From NCBI GenBank assembly GCA_013152415.1, contig JAADGI010000032.1, positions 62,001 to 126,000 of the forward strand: DNA of 64,000 nt, in the 5' to 3' direction. The notes under the pieces were generated by a model, which had not been told where the DNA came from, did no database searches, and saw only the letters and a program-made list of their open reading frames with translations. A program made the position numbers and the translations under genes. The stretch is from Gammaproteobacteria bacterium (GTDB taxonomy: Bacteria; Pseudomonadota; Gammaproteobacteria; HyVt-429). This document shows, piece by piece, positions 17,120 through 25,233 of this stretch. Each line of letters starts with the position of its first letter. The stretch's first letter is position 1.

Positions 17120-19840
17120 ATGTCTCTTGAAATAGGCCTATTACCCTCAGGACACCTGCATTGCTTCGCATCAACAACCGATAGTGACGCAGCCGAGAAC
17201 GCCAGCCATGTGCTAATCGGCAAGGCCTTTGCGCGGCATACCGGCGCAGGTTTGTTCACCTTGGCGGCCAGGAAAGGCGATGCCGATCTACCCCCGTCAT
17301 GGGTGTATTGGCGCAATTTTGCCTGTAAATATTTGAGTGCCAGATGCCTGCTGACACAGACGGATTCAAATGAACCTGATCCCATAGAGCCTCTCACCGC
17401 GACGGATACTACACCCATGCTTTTAAGTGTGCCGCCCATGCGTGGCGCCGAGTATCTCTCTGCCCCTGTGCTGGGGGAAATCTGGACGCTGCTGGATGGT
17501 TGGGTCTGTGAACAGATCCAGGCCTATGACAGCCTTGCCGGGTTTCTCGCCAAGAAGGCGCCACAGTGGCATCAGGTGGGCCGCGTCTGTTTCCACATGG
17601 CGGAAAACAAAAACGACCCGGACTACCCTTTTGCATTCATGGCGACTTATGCTTCCGAACTTTCCGCACAGGGACGGGTACGTCATCAACCGCTCCATCA
17701 GGCGTTGCAGGAGTATGCCGGCGCGAAAAATAAAAAGGCATTGATCCGTCTTCTTTCGCCCGTCCATCGTGCATCCGAATCCAGTGCCGTAATCAAGGAG
17801 TTGGTCGAGACAGGAGATCTATACCACCCGCTGGCCTGGACGCCTGCGGAGGCGTATGAGTTTCTCAAGGAGATACCGCTGTATGAGCAGTGTGGCGTGG
17901 TCATCCGGTTGCCGGACTGGTGGAAGAAGCGTAGTCAGCCGCGCGTTGGCATCACCATTGGCGAGGCCAAGAAAGGGAATCTCGGCGCGGATATATTGTT
18001 GGATTTTAAATTGAAGATCGCCCTCGGTGATGAGACCTTAAGCGAAGCTGAATTAAAAAAGCTGATGGCGGCGGGTGACGGTCTGGCTTTCATCAGAGGG
18101 CAGTGGGTGGAGGTCGACCGGGAAAAACTGAGTGAGGCCCTTGCGCACTGGAAAAAAGTGGAAACCGATGCGATAAATAATGGCCTTTCCTTTGTGGAAG
18201 GGATGCGGCTGCTGGCCGGTGCGCCGGTGGATTTGAGCCGCGTTGAAGCGGTGGAAATGGGAGAAGGGGAGGAAGGCCGTACGTGGTCCTTTGTCCAGCC
18301 TGGAAAATGGTTGGAGTCGTTACTGGATGAGTTGCGATCACCCACCATTGTTGCGGCCACCGATCCAGGCAAGGCGCTCAAAACGACCCTGCGCCCTTAT
18401 CAAAAGACCGGGGTTCATTGGTTGTGGCTTCTTTCTCAGATGGGGTTGGGTGCCTGTTTGGCCGACGACATGGGTTTGGGCAAGACCATGCAGGTCATCG
18501 CACTGTTGCTGGTATTGAAGAAAAAGCGCTGTACTAAGCCGTCGTTGCTGGTGCTTCCGGCGTCGTTGCTCGCCAACTGGAAAACAGAACTCGATCGCTT
18601 TGGGCCATCCCTACGCTGCTTGTTTGTGCACACTTCCCAGATGAGCAAGCAAGAGATCGATGCCATGGCTGCTGCCAAGGTCAATAAAGTTAACGCTATT
18701 TTTGCCGGCATTGATGTCGTGCTGACCACTTATGGGACACTCATGCGCCAATCCTGGCTACAGGATCGGGAGTGGCAATTGCTGGTGTTGGATGAGGCCC
18801 AGGCGATTAAGAACCCAGCCGCCCGGCAGACAAAGACCGTCAAGAGGCTCAAGGCGGCCGCCCGCATCGCGCTGACCGGAACACCGGTCGAGAATCGTCT
18901 CTCCGATCTTTGGTCGCTGTTTGATTTCTTAAGCCCCGGTTTGCTCGGATCGGCCACACGCTTTAAAGGTTTCGTTAAGTCGCTTTCGGAGCGCAGTACC
19001 AACCAATACGCACCGCTACGCAATCTGGTGAGTCCCTACATTTTGCGCCGCCTCAAGACCGACCGATCGATCATTACCGACCTGCCGGATAAAACCGAAA
19101 TTCACGCTTACTGCGGTTTGACCAAGACCCAGGCGGCCCAGTACCAAAAGACGGTGCGTGAACTTGCCCAAGCACTTGAGAACCAGGACGGTATAAAACG
19201 GCGCGGCCTGGTGCTCGCCTATCTCATGCGATTCAAGCAGATCTGCAACCATCCTTCACAAATGCTGGGAGACGGGGGATATGAACCCAACAAAAGTGGT
19301 AAATTTTTGCGGTTGGCCGAGCTTTGCGAAGAGATCGCCTCGCGTCAGGAAAAGATGCTGGTCTTCACCCAGTTCCGCGAGATAACCGGTCCGCTGGCAT
19401 CGTTTCTGGCGGCGCAGTTTGGCCGGCCAGGCCTGGTTCTGCATGGGGGTACGCCGGTGAAGCAACGGCAAAAATTGGTTGAACGCTTCCAGTGCGAAGA
19501 AGGGCCACCTTTTTTTATTCTCTCGCTCAAGGCAGGAGGTACCGGCCTCAATCTGACGGAGGCGTCTCATGTGATCCATTTTGATCGTTGGTGGAATCCG
19601 GCGGTGGAAAACCAGGCGACCGACCGCGCCTTTCGTATCGGGCAGAAAAAAAATGTGCTGGTGCATAAGTTTGTCTGTCAAGGAACAATAGAGGAAAAGA
19701 TCGACGCCCTGATCAAGGAGAAGACCGCCCTCGCCGGGGATATTCTGGAAGGTGGCGGTGAGACGCTGCTCACGGAGATGGATAACGAGGCGTTGCTCAA
19801 CCTGGTTTCACTCGATATCGAGAAAACGCAAGTCGGATAG
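17120..19840 (+). CDS. SNF2-family helicase with N-terminal SNF2-associated domain
   Basis: 906 residues. The first 400 or so form the poorly defined domain found N-terminal to many bacterial SNF2 ATPases. Then all SF2 motifs follow: motif I DDMGLGKT near residue 450, motif II DEAQ (VLDEAQAIKNPAAR), motif III LTGTPVENR, and in the second lobe FTQFREITGP, LSLKAGGTGLNL and motif VI DRAFRIGQ. It is an ATP-dependent DNA translocase. No nuclease domain is visible. The next gene, eleven bases downstream, encodes a SWIM-domain protein, a pairing seen in several bacteria. The usual ribosome binding site is not obvious, and the start is the first ATG. Confidence 0.88.
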   Translation: MSLEIGLLPSGHLHCFASTTDSDAAENASHVLIGKAFARHTGAGLFTLAARKGDADLPPSWVYWRNFACKYLSARCLLTQTDSNEPDPIEPLTATDTTPMLLSVPPMRGAEYLSAPVLGEIWTLLDGWVCEQIQAYDSLAGFLAKKAPQWHQVGRVCFHMAENKNDPDYPFAFMATYASELSAQGRVRHQPLHQALQEYAGAKNKKALIRLLSPVHRASESSAVIKELVETGDLYHPLAWTPAEAYEFLKEIPLYEQCGVVIRLPDWWKKRSQPRVGITIGEAKKGNLGADILLDFKLKIALGDETLSEAELKKLMAAGDGLAFIRGQWVEVDREKLSEALAHWKKVETDAINNGLSFVEGMRLLAGAPVDLSRVEAVEMGEGEEGRTWSFVQPGKWLESLLDELRSPTIVAATDPGKALKTTLRPYQKTGVHWLWLLSQMGLGACLADDMGLGKTMQVIALLLVLKKKRCTKPSLLVLPASLLANWKTELDRFGPSLRCLFVHTSQMSKQEIDAMAAAKVNKVNAIFAGIDVVLTTYGTLMRQSWLQDREWQLLVLDEAQAIKNPAARQTKTVKRLKAAARIALTGTPVENRLSDLWSLFDFLSPGLLGSATRFKGFVKSLSERSTNQYAPLRNLVSPYILRRLKTDRSIITDLPDKTEIHAYCGLTKTQAAQYQKTVRELAQALENQDGIKRRGLVLAYLMRFKQICNHPSQMLGDGGYEPNKSGKFLRLAELCEEIASRQEKMLVFTQFREITGPLASFLAAQFGRPGLVLHGGTPVKQRQKLVERFQCEEGPPFFILSLKAGGTGLNLTEASHVIHFDRWWNPAVENQATDRAFRIGQKKNVLVHKFVCQGTIEEKIDALIKEKTALAGDILEGGGETLLTEMDNEALLNLVSLDIEKTQVG

Positions 19841-19851
19841 GAGAACAGATA

Positions 19852-20883
19852 GTGTCTTATTACGGATGGCGCCCCTATGTGCCGGTGGCCCAGCGGCGTG
19901 CCAACGCGGCCCGAAAGGTGCGAAAACTTGCCAAGGGCGGAAAGAAGATTGAGCCGATTGAGATCGAAGGCCGCAAGATTGCCCAGACGTTTTGGGGGAA
20001 GGCCTGGTGCCGCCATCTGGAGCAATTCAGTGACTATGCCAACCGTTTGCCGCGCGGACGCACCTATGTACGGAACGGTTCGGTGTGTCACCTTGCCATC
20101 TCGAAAGGAAAAATCGAGGCCATCGTCAGTGGTTCAACGCTATACAATGTCGATGTTAAGATCGCGCCGTTATCCTCGAACAAGTGGAAAAATGTACGCA
20201 AACGGTGTGTCGGCCAGATCGGTTCCATGCTGGAGTTATTGCAAGGGCGCTTCTCCAATAATGTCATGGAGATTGTCACCGACCGCAGCAAAGGTCTTTT
20301 TCCTCAGCCCAGGGAGATCAAGCTCTCCTGTGACTGCCCGGATTGGGCGGTGATGTGCAAACACGTCGCCGCAGCCCTTTACGGCATCGGCGCCCGGCTG
20401 GACCACAAGCCGGAGTTGCTTTTTTTGCTGCGAGATGTCGACCACGAAGAGTTGATTAGCGCCGAGTTGGACGTACGGACAGCAACAGGTGGTCAAGGAA
20501 AGCGGCGGCGCTTGGCCAACCGTGATCTTTCAGATATTTTTGGGGTCGAGATTGAAGGGACTCCTAAACCAGGCCGTAAAAAAAGGCCTGGCGTTAAAAA
20601 AACACTCAAAAAGAATGTCCCTGTTAAGAAAAAAGCAAAGCCAAAGAAGAAGGCGTTTGCCCAGACTGCGGCCGCAATTGTCCGGTTACGCAAACGATTC
20701 GGGATGAATCAATCTCAATTCGCAATGCTGCTTGGTGTAAGTCGGCCGACAGTGGCCAATTGGGAAAATGGCAGCGGTAAACTCAAGCTACGTCGACGAA
20801 CAATAGAAGCGCTCACCCAGGCGGCCAAACTCACAGCCGACCAAGCAACAAGAAAGTTAAGGGCGCTGTTACGGTTGAGGTAA
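19852..20883 (+). CDS. SWIM zinc-finger protein with C-terminal Xre-type HTH
   Basis: 343 residues from GTG at 19852, with GGAG eight bases upstream. Residues about 155-175 form a SWIM motif, CxCx(n)CxH: LSCDCPDWAVMCKHVAAALY. The N-terminal part (SYYGWRPYVPVAQRRANA) matches proteins encoded beside SNF2 helicases. A Lys-rich linker (KKRPGVKKTLKKNVPVKKKA) leads to a C-terminal helix-turn-helix of the Xre type, MNQSQFAMLLGVSRPTVANWE. SWIM domains bind zinc and DNA or protein. With the helicase it is likely an operon; its role as DNA targeting subunit is inference. The Xre fusion is unusual to my knowledge. Confidence 0.82.
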   Translation: MSYYGWRPYVPVAQRRANAARKVRKLAKGGKKIEPIEIEGRKIAQTFWGKAWCRHLEQFSDYANRLPRGRTYVRNGSVCHLAISKGKIEAIVSGSTLYNVDVKIAPLSSNKWKNVRKRCVGQIGSMLELLQGRFSNNVMEIVTDRSKGLFPQPREIKLSCDCPDWAVMCKHVAAALYGIGARLDHKPELLFLLRDVDHEELISAELDVRTATGGQGKRRRLANRDLSDIFGVEIEGTPKPGRKKRPGVKKTLKKNVPVKKKAKPKKKAFAQTAAAIVRLRKRFGMNQSQFAMLLGVSRPTVANWENGSGKLKLRRRTIEALTQAAKLTADQATRKLRALLRLR

Positions 20884-21120
20884 AAGGACTGACGCTGGAA
20901 CCTAAACTTGTTTTTCACTCACGCCAATTGTTTACTGAAAAGGGCAGCCCGGATGGAATGTCTGAGAAAGACAACGGTGAATGCTCAGTTTTGCGTGCGG
21001 GTTTTTGAGGGAAAACAATCAGAGTGATGGCACTGCCATATATTTTTCGCCGAGGAGGCCGGCCACTGCGGGCTTTGTCGTCGATGAGTTAATCTCTATG
21101 CTTTAGGGTGTGTACATTAA

Positions 21121-21149
21121 TTGACATTTACTAATAAATGTAGATATTT
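21121..21149 (+). promoter_or_regulatory. Promoter and operator candidate of the AbiEi remnant
   Basis: TTGACA (21121-21126) is followed 17 bases later by ATATTT (21144-21149). Between them is a perfect inverted repeat ACATTTA-CTAA-TAAATGT (21124-21141), itself inside outer arms GTGTA and TACAC. AbiEi-type antitoxins repress their own promoter at such repeats. The remaining 230 bases up to the SWIM gene show nothing recognisable. Confidence 0.45.
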
Positions 21150-21155
21150 ATACAC

Positions 21156-21763
21156 ATGCATAATGAGCCAACAACGACAGAGGAGGTCCTGAAACTGGCC
21201 CACCAGATGGAGGTGCTGCGGGTCCGTGACCTGACATCACGGGGGATTCACCCGGAATACCTGCGCCGACTGCGCAAAAAGGGGCTGCTCACCCGTACTG
21301 GCCGCGGCCTCTCATCGCGGCGGATGCCGAAATCTCTGTTCACCACGGCCTGGCACAGGCCTGCAAGCGGGTGCCTCATGGGGTGGTCTGCCTGCTGTCT
21401 GCGCTGCAGTTCCACGAGCTGGGAACCCAAAGCCCGTTCGAGGTGTGGATGGCGCTGGATCGTAGAGCGGCACGGCCACGTGTTGACTACCCACCGCTGC
21501 GCATTATGCGTTTTTCCGGCGAGGCACTGACCGAGGGTATCGAAGAACACACAATCCAGGGTGTTCGAGTACGGGTCTACAATCCGGCAAAGACGGTGGC
21601 GGACTGCTTCAAGTACCGCAACAAGATTGGGCTCGACGTCGCCCTGGAAGCGCTACGGGATTGCCGCGAGCAGACGAAATGCAGCAATGACGATCTTTGG
21701 CGCTGCGTGGAAATTTGCCGCATGGCGAATGTCATGAGACCGTATCTGGAGGCCACGCTATGA
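21156..21763 (+). pseudogene. AbiEi-type antitoxin, frameshifted
   Basis: The N-terminal frame from ATG 21156 reads EVLKLAHQMEVLRVRDLTSR and a winged helix, typical of AbiEi (DUF4095-like) antitoxins. Near 21300 the sense moves to the next frame, which continues AADAEISVHHGLAQACKRVP and ends at 21763 with a normal C-terminal half (KTVADCFKYRNKIGLDVALE). One frame change thus splits the gene. The cognate nucleotidyltransferase toxin gene does not follow; a methyltransferase fragment does. A different, intact AbiE-type pair lies 800 bases away on the other strand. Confidence 0.75.
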
Positions 21764-22195
21764 GTGGGTTCGGTTACGCTGTTGGGCGAAGGCCAGAATG
21801 CCGAAACCACCAAGGAGCGTCTCCGAGCGGCCCAGCTCGGGAAAACGTGGTTAAAAGTTGACGAATCGGTACGGCTGCGTTGTCACCGGAGTGGCTACGA
21901 CGGTTTTGCAAACGTATACAGACGAATGGCTTGGGATCAGGTTTCGCCGACTATTACCGGTGGATGTACGACCTCGTGCAAGGGTAGGTTTGGGCACCCA
22001 GATAGACGCCGATACACCATCTCTGTCCGAGAAGTGGCCTTGCTCCAGACGTTTTCCAAGAACTATCGTTTCGCAACCGACCAGATGGACGCAGTATGCG
22101 ACCTCATTGGCAACGCAGTTCCTCCGCTGTACGCAAAGTTGGCTGGTAAAGAAGTGCTCGCTGCTATCGAGAAACGCGACCGAAGACAAACGTAA
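21764..22195 (+). pseudogene. C-terminal fragment of a DNA cytosine-5 methyltransferase
   Basis: The 143-codon frame (GTG start at 21764 is nominal) carries only the last part of a C5 methyltransferase: DQVSPTITGGCTTSCKGRFG, then the motif IX/X region YTISVREVALLQTFSKNY and GNAVPPLYAKL. The S-adenosylmethionine-binding motif I, the PCQ motif IV with the catalytic Cys and the ENV motif VI are all absent, so it cannot methylate DNA. It is directly followed by a fragment of a Vsr endonuclease, the usual partner of Dcm-type enzymes. Confidence 0.8.
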
Positions 22196-22356
22196 AAGCA
22201 TGGCGGGAAAAGATCGAACGTAACAAGAACCGAGACCATCAGGTAACGCGCCACCTACGCCAAGAAGGTTGGCGAGTAGTGCGTATATGGGAGTACCAGC
22301 TTGCCAAAAATGTCAGTCGGTGCATCGCCAGAATTCAGCGGATACTATTCCATTAA
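22177..22356 (+). pseudogene. C-terminal fragment of a Vsr mismatch endonuclease
   Basis: A frame overlapping the end of the methyltransferase fragment reads RPKTNVKAWREKIERNKNRD and then LRQEGWRVVRIWEYQL before a TAA at 22354-22356. This is the C-terminal third of very-short-patch repair endonucleases. The N-terminal part with the catalytic Asp and the zinc-binding Cys/His residues is missing. The fragment starts exactly where the methyltransferase frame ends, as though one deletion removed the intervening sequence. Confidence 0.7.
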
Positions 22357-22402
22357 GGAGATCGATGAACATTATGGCCAGTAGAGAATGAATATTTACG
22401 TA

Positions 22403-22425
22403 GGAATAGGGGACATACCATGGTT
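22403..22425 (+). repeat. Possible remnant of a mobile-element end
   Basis: GGAATAGGGGACATACCATG resembles the leader GGGGACAGACCACG that precedes many REP-associated (IS200-like) transposase genes. No transposase coding sequence follows. The rest of the 207-base gap up to the toxin stop shows nothing. Confidence 0.25.
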
Positions 22426-22563
22426 ATGAATTGTGAAGGTAGGTTTGTTTGGCTGCCTTAATGCCGCACTGCCGCCCCTCGAGCGGTAGCAGGCAGAACT
22501 GGAAAGAGATAGCCGGGGTGTGGTAGTTGCCCGGTTTTCCTGAATGTCCAGTTACGACAGCCC

Positions 22564-23520
22564 CTACAATCTGTCTATCTGTTTATGGATGATTTCCAGG
22601 ATAGTGTCGAAAGGTATTTGCTCTGTGAAATAGAGCGATGCTGTTGCCTGGTAGGCAATGACATACTGATCCCGGGTTGCCGGATCAGATAAAAGGAATG
22701 CCTCATTTTCGGTGATGTTCAAATTATCACCGGTTCTGAACCGTACCTTCTTTCGTGCGTGGTATTCAGGAGTGCCGATGAATGCTGTCACATCTGGATG
22801 GCCCAAGAGCTGACCGATGTCATAGTAATGCCGCATGAAGTTCTGGGGCAGTTCTCCGTTTTCTTGTTGTTGTCGGAACTTGGTGGAGACAGTCTGCAGT
22901 TTTTCGACAAAGGTATAGCCCGGATGATAGCAAGGTACGTCGATTGCCCGATTGTTTATGATAGTAACGTCACTCACTGAGGCCTTGTTGTAAGCCCAGG
23001 AAGAAATCGTCCGGGGTGAGTTCGGTTGAGTGTCGTCGAAGCCTGTCTCCAGAAGGATGCCTTCTTTCAGTCCAACCGGATTATCAAAGGCACTGTCGTA
23101 ATGCAGGCGGATGCCGCCACTTCTGAATTTAGCATCATCAAAGGCATGGTCGCGCTCAATGTTACTGATGCCTTCAATTTGAATCGAGTCAGTAAGCCAG
23201 TCATAGAATTGTTGCCTGGATTCTATATGCCGCGCTTTTTTGGTTTGGTTAGCACCGGTGAATACTTCAAATGGGGCGCATGCCGGGTCGATGCGAATAT
23301 CGATATCTTCGGAAAAGCGTTGGATAATGCCAAAGCCTTTGGATAGTGAAGTGCCACCTTTGAGTTCGAAGATGAGGCCCTGGGCAGCGAGGCCATACAG
23401 GCAGTGCATGATCCAGTAGTCCTTTTCCACGAGCGCTGGTAGCAGACCCTGCTCATCGGCGACGATTCGGATCAGGTCGGAGAAATCAGCTCGTTCGTGC
23501 AGATAGGGATCAGGCGGCAT
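22564..23520 (-). CDS. AbiEii/AbiGii-type nucleotidyltransferase toxin
   Basis: 318 residues. The nucleotidyltransferase signature GGTSLSKGFG followed by RFSEDIDI (near residues 55-77) is characteristic of AbiEii/MenT-like toxins, in which the two Asp of the DxD bind metal. Helical C-terminal region with HYYDIGQLL, conserved in the family. These enzymes add nucleotides to tRNA or other targets and arrest growth; some confer phage resistance. The ATG at 23518-23520 overlaps the antitoxin stop by eleven bases (ATGCCGCCTGA), so translation is coupled. All visible motifs are intact, so the pair may be functional. Confidence 0.85.
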   Translation of the reverse strand: MPPDPYLHERADFSDLIRIVADEQGLLPALVEKDYWIMHCLYGLAAQGLIFELKGGTSLSKGFGIIQRFSEDIDIRIDPACAPFEVFTGANQTKKARHIESRQQFYDWLTDSIQIEGISNIERDHAFDDAKFRSGGIRLHYDSAFDNPVGLKEGILLETGFDDTQPNSPRTISSWAYNKASVSDVTIINNRAIDVPCYHPGYTFVEKLQTVSTKFRQQQENGELPQNFMRHYYDIGQLLGHPDVTAFIGTPEYHARKKVRFRTGDNLNITENEAFLLSDPATRDQYVIAYQATASLYFTEQIPFDTILEIIHKQIDRL

Positions 23521-24091
23521 CCGATAGCACTTGATCGAAGAATTTGCGGGTGGCGACCTTACCGTAATCCCGAGCAGCCAGACGGAGCTTGTTGGCGTTC
23601 AATTCTTTCGCCTTGTCACGTGCACGTGCACGCAACATTTCCGCATCTTCCGCAAGCGCAGGTAGATTATTCAGAAGGTCAACCAGCAGGAATTCCTCGG
23701 TGAGTTTCCGCGGAAAGCGAGGCTTTCTGCGAAACTCAAAGGGGAGGCCTCCCAGCATAAAACGGCCATGGCGCTTGTGGTTGTAAACGACATGGGCGTT
23801 ATAGAGCTGTGTCGTACCCAGGCCCAGGGTGTTGTAGGCATTCGGAGAGGTGAGCAGGAAGTCATCTTCTTTCAGGAAACGGCGCACCAGTTCCCGCTCG
23901 TCTGCCGGCACCTGTCCAAAAGCCGAGTGTTTGGGATAGTAATACAGACCATTTTGCAGTTTCTGCAATACACCCTGATCGACCAGCTCGCGCGCGTGCC
24001 GGTCAACGCTTTTTGACCATTGGGCCAGGTCCGCGCGCCGGTACACACGACCGGGGCGCAGGTGCCTTTTCAGTTGTTCTGAGCGTTTCAT
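23510..24091 (-). CDS. AbiEi-like antitoxin (winged-helix, DUF6088 type)
   Basis: 193 residues from ATG 24089-24091, with GAGGA eight bases upstream; a second ATG two codons earlier is too close to the same site. The N-terminus RPGRVYRRADLAQWSKSVDR forms a winged helix, followed by the AbiEi-like body SAFGQVPADERELVRRFL and LTSPNAYNTLGLG. It should neutralise the downstream toxin and repress its own promoter. Upstream, 24158-24205 is AT-rich with nested inverted repeats. The pair runs opposite to the other island genes of this stretch. Confidence 0.82.
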   Translation of the reverse strand: MKRSEQLKRHLRPGRVYRRADLAQWSKSVDRHARELVDQGVLQKLQNGLYYYPKHSAFGQVPADERELVRRFLKEDDFLLTSPNAYNTLGLGTTQLYNAHVVYNHKRHGRFMLGGLPFEFRRKPRFPRKLTEEFLLVDLLNNLPALAEDAEMLRARARDKAKELNANKLRLAARDYGKVATRKFFDQVLSDAA

Positions 24092-24157
24092 AGCCATTTC
24101 CTCTGCTTGGTAAATATAGCGTCTATCGCCATAAATGACAATATATTTATTAAAAAA

Positions 24158-24205
24158 ACATGCAATATTACACATAATATATTGTAATTTTGTATATTTG
24201 CATGT
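24158..24205 (-). promoter_or_regulatory. Operator candidate upstream of AbiE-type antitoxin
   Basis: Outer arms ACATGCAA (24158-24165) and TTGCATGT (24198-24205) are perfect inverted repeats. Inside lie CAATAT (24163-24168) and ATATTG (24179-24184), also inverted. The segment is very AT-rich compared with its neighbours and sits 67-114 bases before the antitoxin start. Confidence 0.5.
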
Positions 24206-24258
24206 ATTTCGTGTGGTTATGTCTATGTATATTTACCCCAGCATGAGGGTCCCCCACT

Positions 24259-24412
24259 TTATAGCTGACTCCTGCATGCAGTCGTCGCCAAGTTCTCCGC
24301 CTTCAGGTGTGTATACCGGCGCAGTATACGCAGGTCTTCGATTCCGGCCCGGCGTATGACGTGGATGTAGGGCCGTTCGACCGCTTCGGTGGTGAGGCCC
24401 GGGAACACTTGG
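24259..24412 (-). pseudogene. Tyrosine integrase C-terminal remnant 1
   Basis: Reading leftward from about 24408, the frame gives VFPGLTTEAVERPYIHVIR, then RAGIEDLRILRRYTHLKAEN and a TAA. This is the tail of a tyrosine integrase of the type also found at 26404-26832, with which it shares many identical bases. The segment carrying the catalytic H-x-x-R and the second His is missing, joined by deletion between EDLR and ILRRYTH. Only the region around the nucleophile Tyr (RRYTHL) remains. Confidence 0.65.
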
Positions 24413-24439
24413 CTGTGAAATATGTTTGGGAATGCGTAA

Positions 24440-24722
24440 CTACGTTAGCCGACCCGTTCTTAACGGGGGCACTTTTTTGTGGTGTTGCATGGATTGCCAG
24501 AGGTCCCAGTTTCGCTGTAGGTTCAGCCAGAACTCCGGTCCGGTCTTGAGGGCGTCGCCGATGGCCAGGGCCGACTCTGGTGACGGCCGTTGATAATTTC
24601 GTTCAGGCGGGCATAGGTCCAGCCGAGGTGTTTGGCAAATGCCTTTTGGGTCACGCCGAGGGGCTCAAGGAACTCCTTGAGCAGCATTTCACCGGGGTGG
24701 GTGGTCGTTTCTTGGGCAGCAT
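24440..24722 (-). pseudogene. higA: HigA-type antitoxin, two frameshifts
   Basis: Starting at ATG 24720-24722, three frames in turn give MLPKKRPPT, then HPGEMLLKEFLEPLGVTQKA with AFAKHLGWTYARLNEIINGR, then PESALAIGDALKTGPEFWLN ending at TAG 24440-24442. Together they form a complete HigA (Xre-type HTH antitoxin) of about 95 residues. Two separate single-base-type lesions, near 24695 and near 24580, break the gene. It begins inside the 3' end of higB, as usual for this reversed-order toxin-antitoxin family. Confidence 0.75.
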
Positions 24723-25034
24723 GGTTTGTTACCTAAATGGTAGTCAGTAATTTCAATATCCAGCGCGTCCTGGTTTTTCCAGCGGAAGATGACTCGCCAC
24801 TGGTCGTTGATCCGAAGACTCCGGTATCCAGACAGATCGCCTCGTAGTTTTTCCAGCCGGTTACCAGGTGGAACGCGTGGGAAATCCAGGTTTGGTGCGG
24901 CGTCGATCTGATCCAGTAACCGCCTGCTTTTGCCGCGTAGTTTCGCGTAGTTCAAGGGGCACCCTGCGGGCTTGGCGACTGTTGATACTGTGATAGATAT
25001 CTTGGGTCGTCTTGCCCTTGATACTCCTTATCAT
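24689..25034 (-). pseudogene. higB: HigB-type RNase toxin, broken by a 10-bp tandem duplication
   Basis: From ATG 25032-25034 the frame reads MIRSIKGKTTQDIYHSINSR and RVPLEL; the next frame continues KLRGKSRRLLDQIDAAPNLD and FPRVPPGNRLEKL, ending INDQWRVIFRW and DIEITDYH. This is a complete HigB of the RelE/ParE fold. Between the two halves, the plus-strand sequence has CGCGTAGTTT (24934-24943) followed by CGCGTAGTTC (24944-24953). Removing one 10-base unit restores a single frame, so the duplication explains the break. Confidence 0.8.
24934..24953. repeat. 10-bp tandem duplication inside higB
   Basis: Two adjacent 10-base units differ only in the last base. Ten is not a multiple of three, so the duplication shifts the higB frame. 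Confidence 0.8.
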
Positions 25035-25042
25035 GATTAAAA

Positions 25043-25069
25043 TATATCGTATATTGTATATCGATATAT
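25043..25069 (-). promoter_or_regulatory. HigA operator/promoter candidate
   Basis: The AT-rich stretch just upstream of higB contains TATATCG twice (25043-25049 and 25057-25063) and the perfect 12-base palindrome TATATCGATATA (25057-25068). HigA proteins repress at such palindromes. Confidence 0.4.
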
Positions 25070-25093
25070 AGATCAAGCCGGAATCTATGAAGG

Positions 25094-25114
25094 CGTACGG
25101 CGTACGGCGTACGG
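25094..25114. repeat. Three tandem CGTACGG heptamers
   Basis: Three identical 7-base units are followed by a degenerate fourth. They lie in the 200-base gap between higB and the unknown protein gene. Confidence 0.75.
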
Positions 25115-25233
25115 TGTGCGACGTGCCGGGATGAATGGTTGATGGCCTTGGGGAAGAGGTCCGGCGGCACTAAGATACACTCGGCGGTGGAGGCCGCGCG
25201 GACGGTCATCCAGCATAGAAACTTGAGGGAGGT

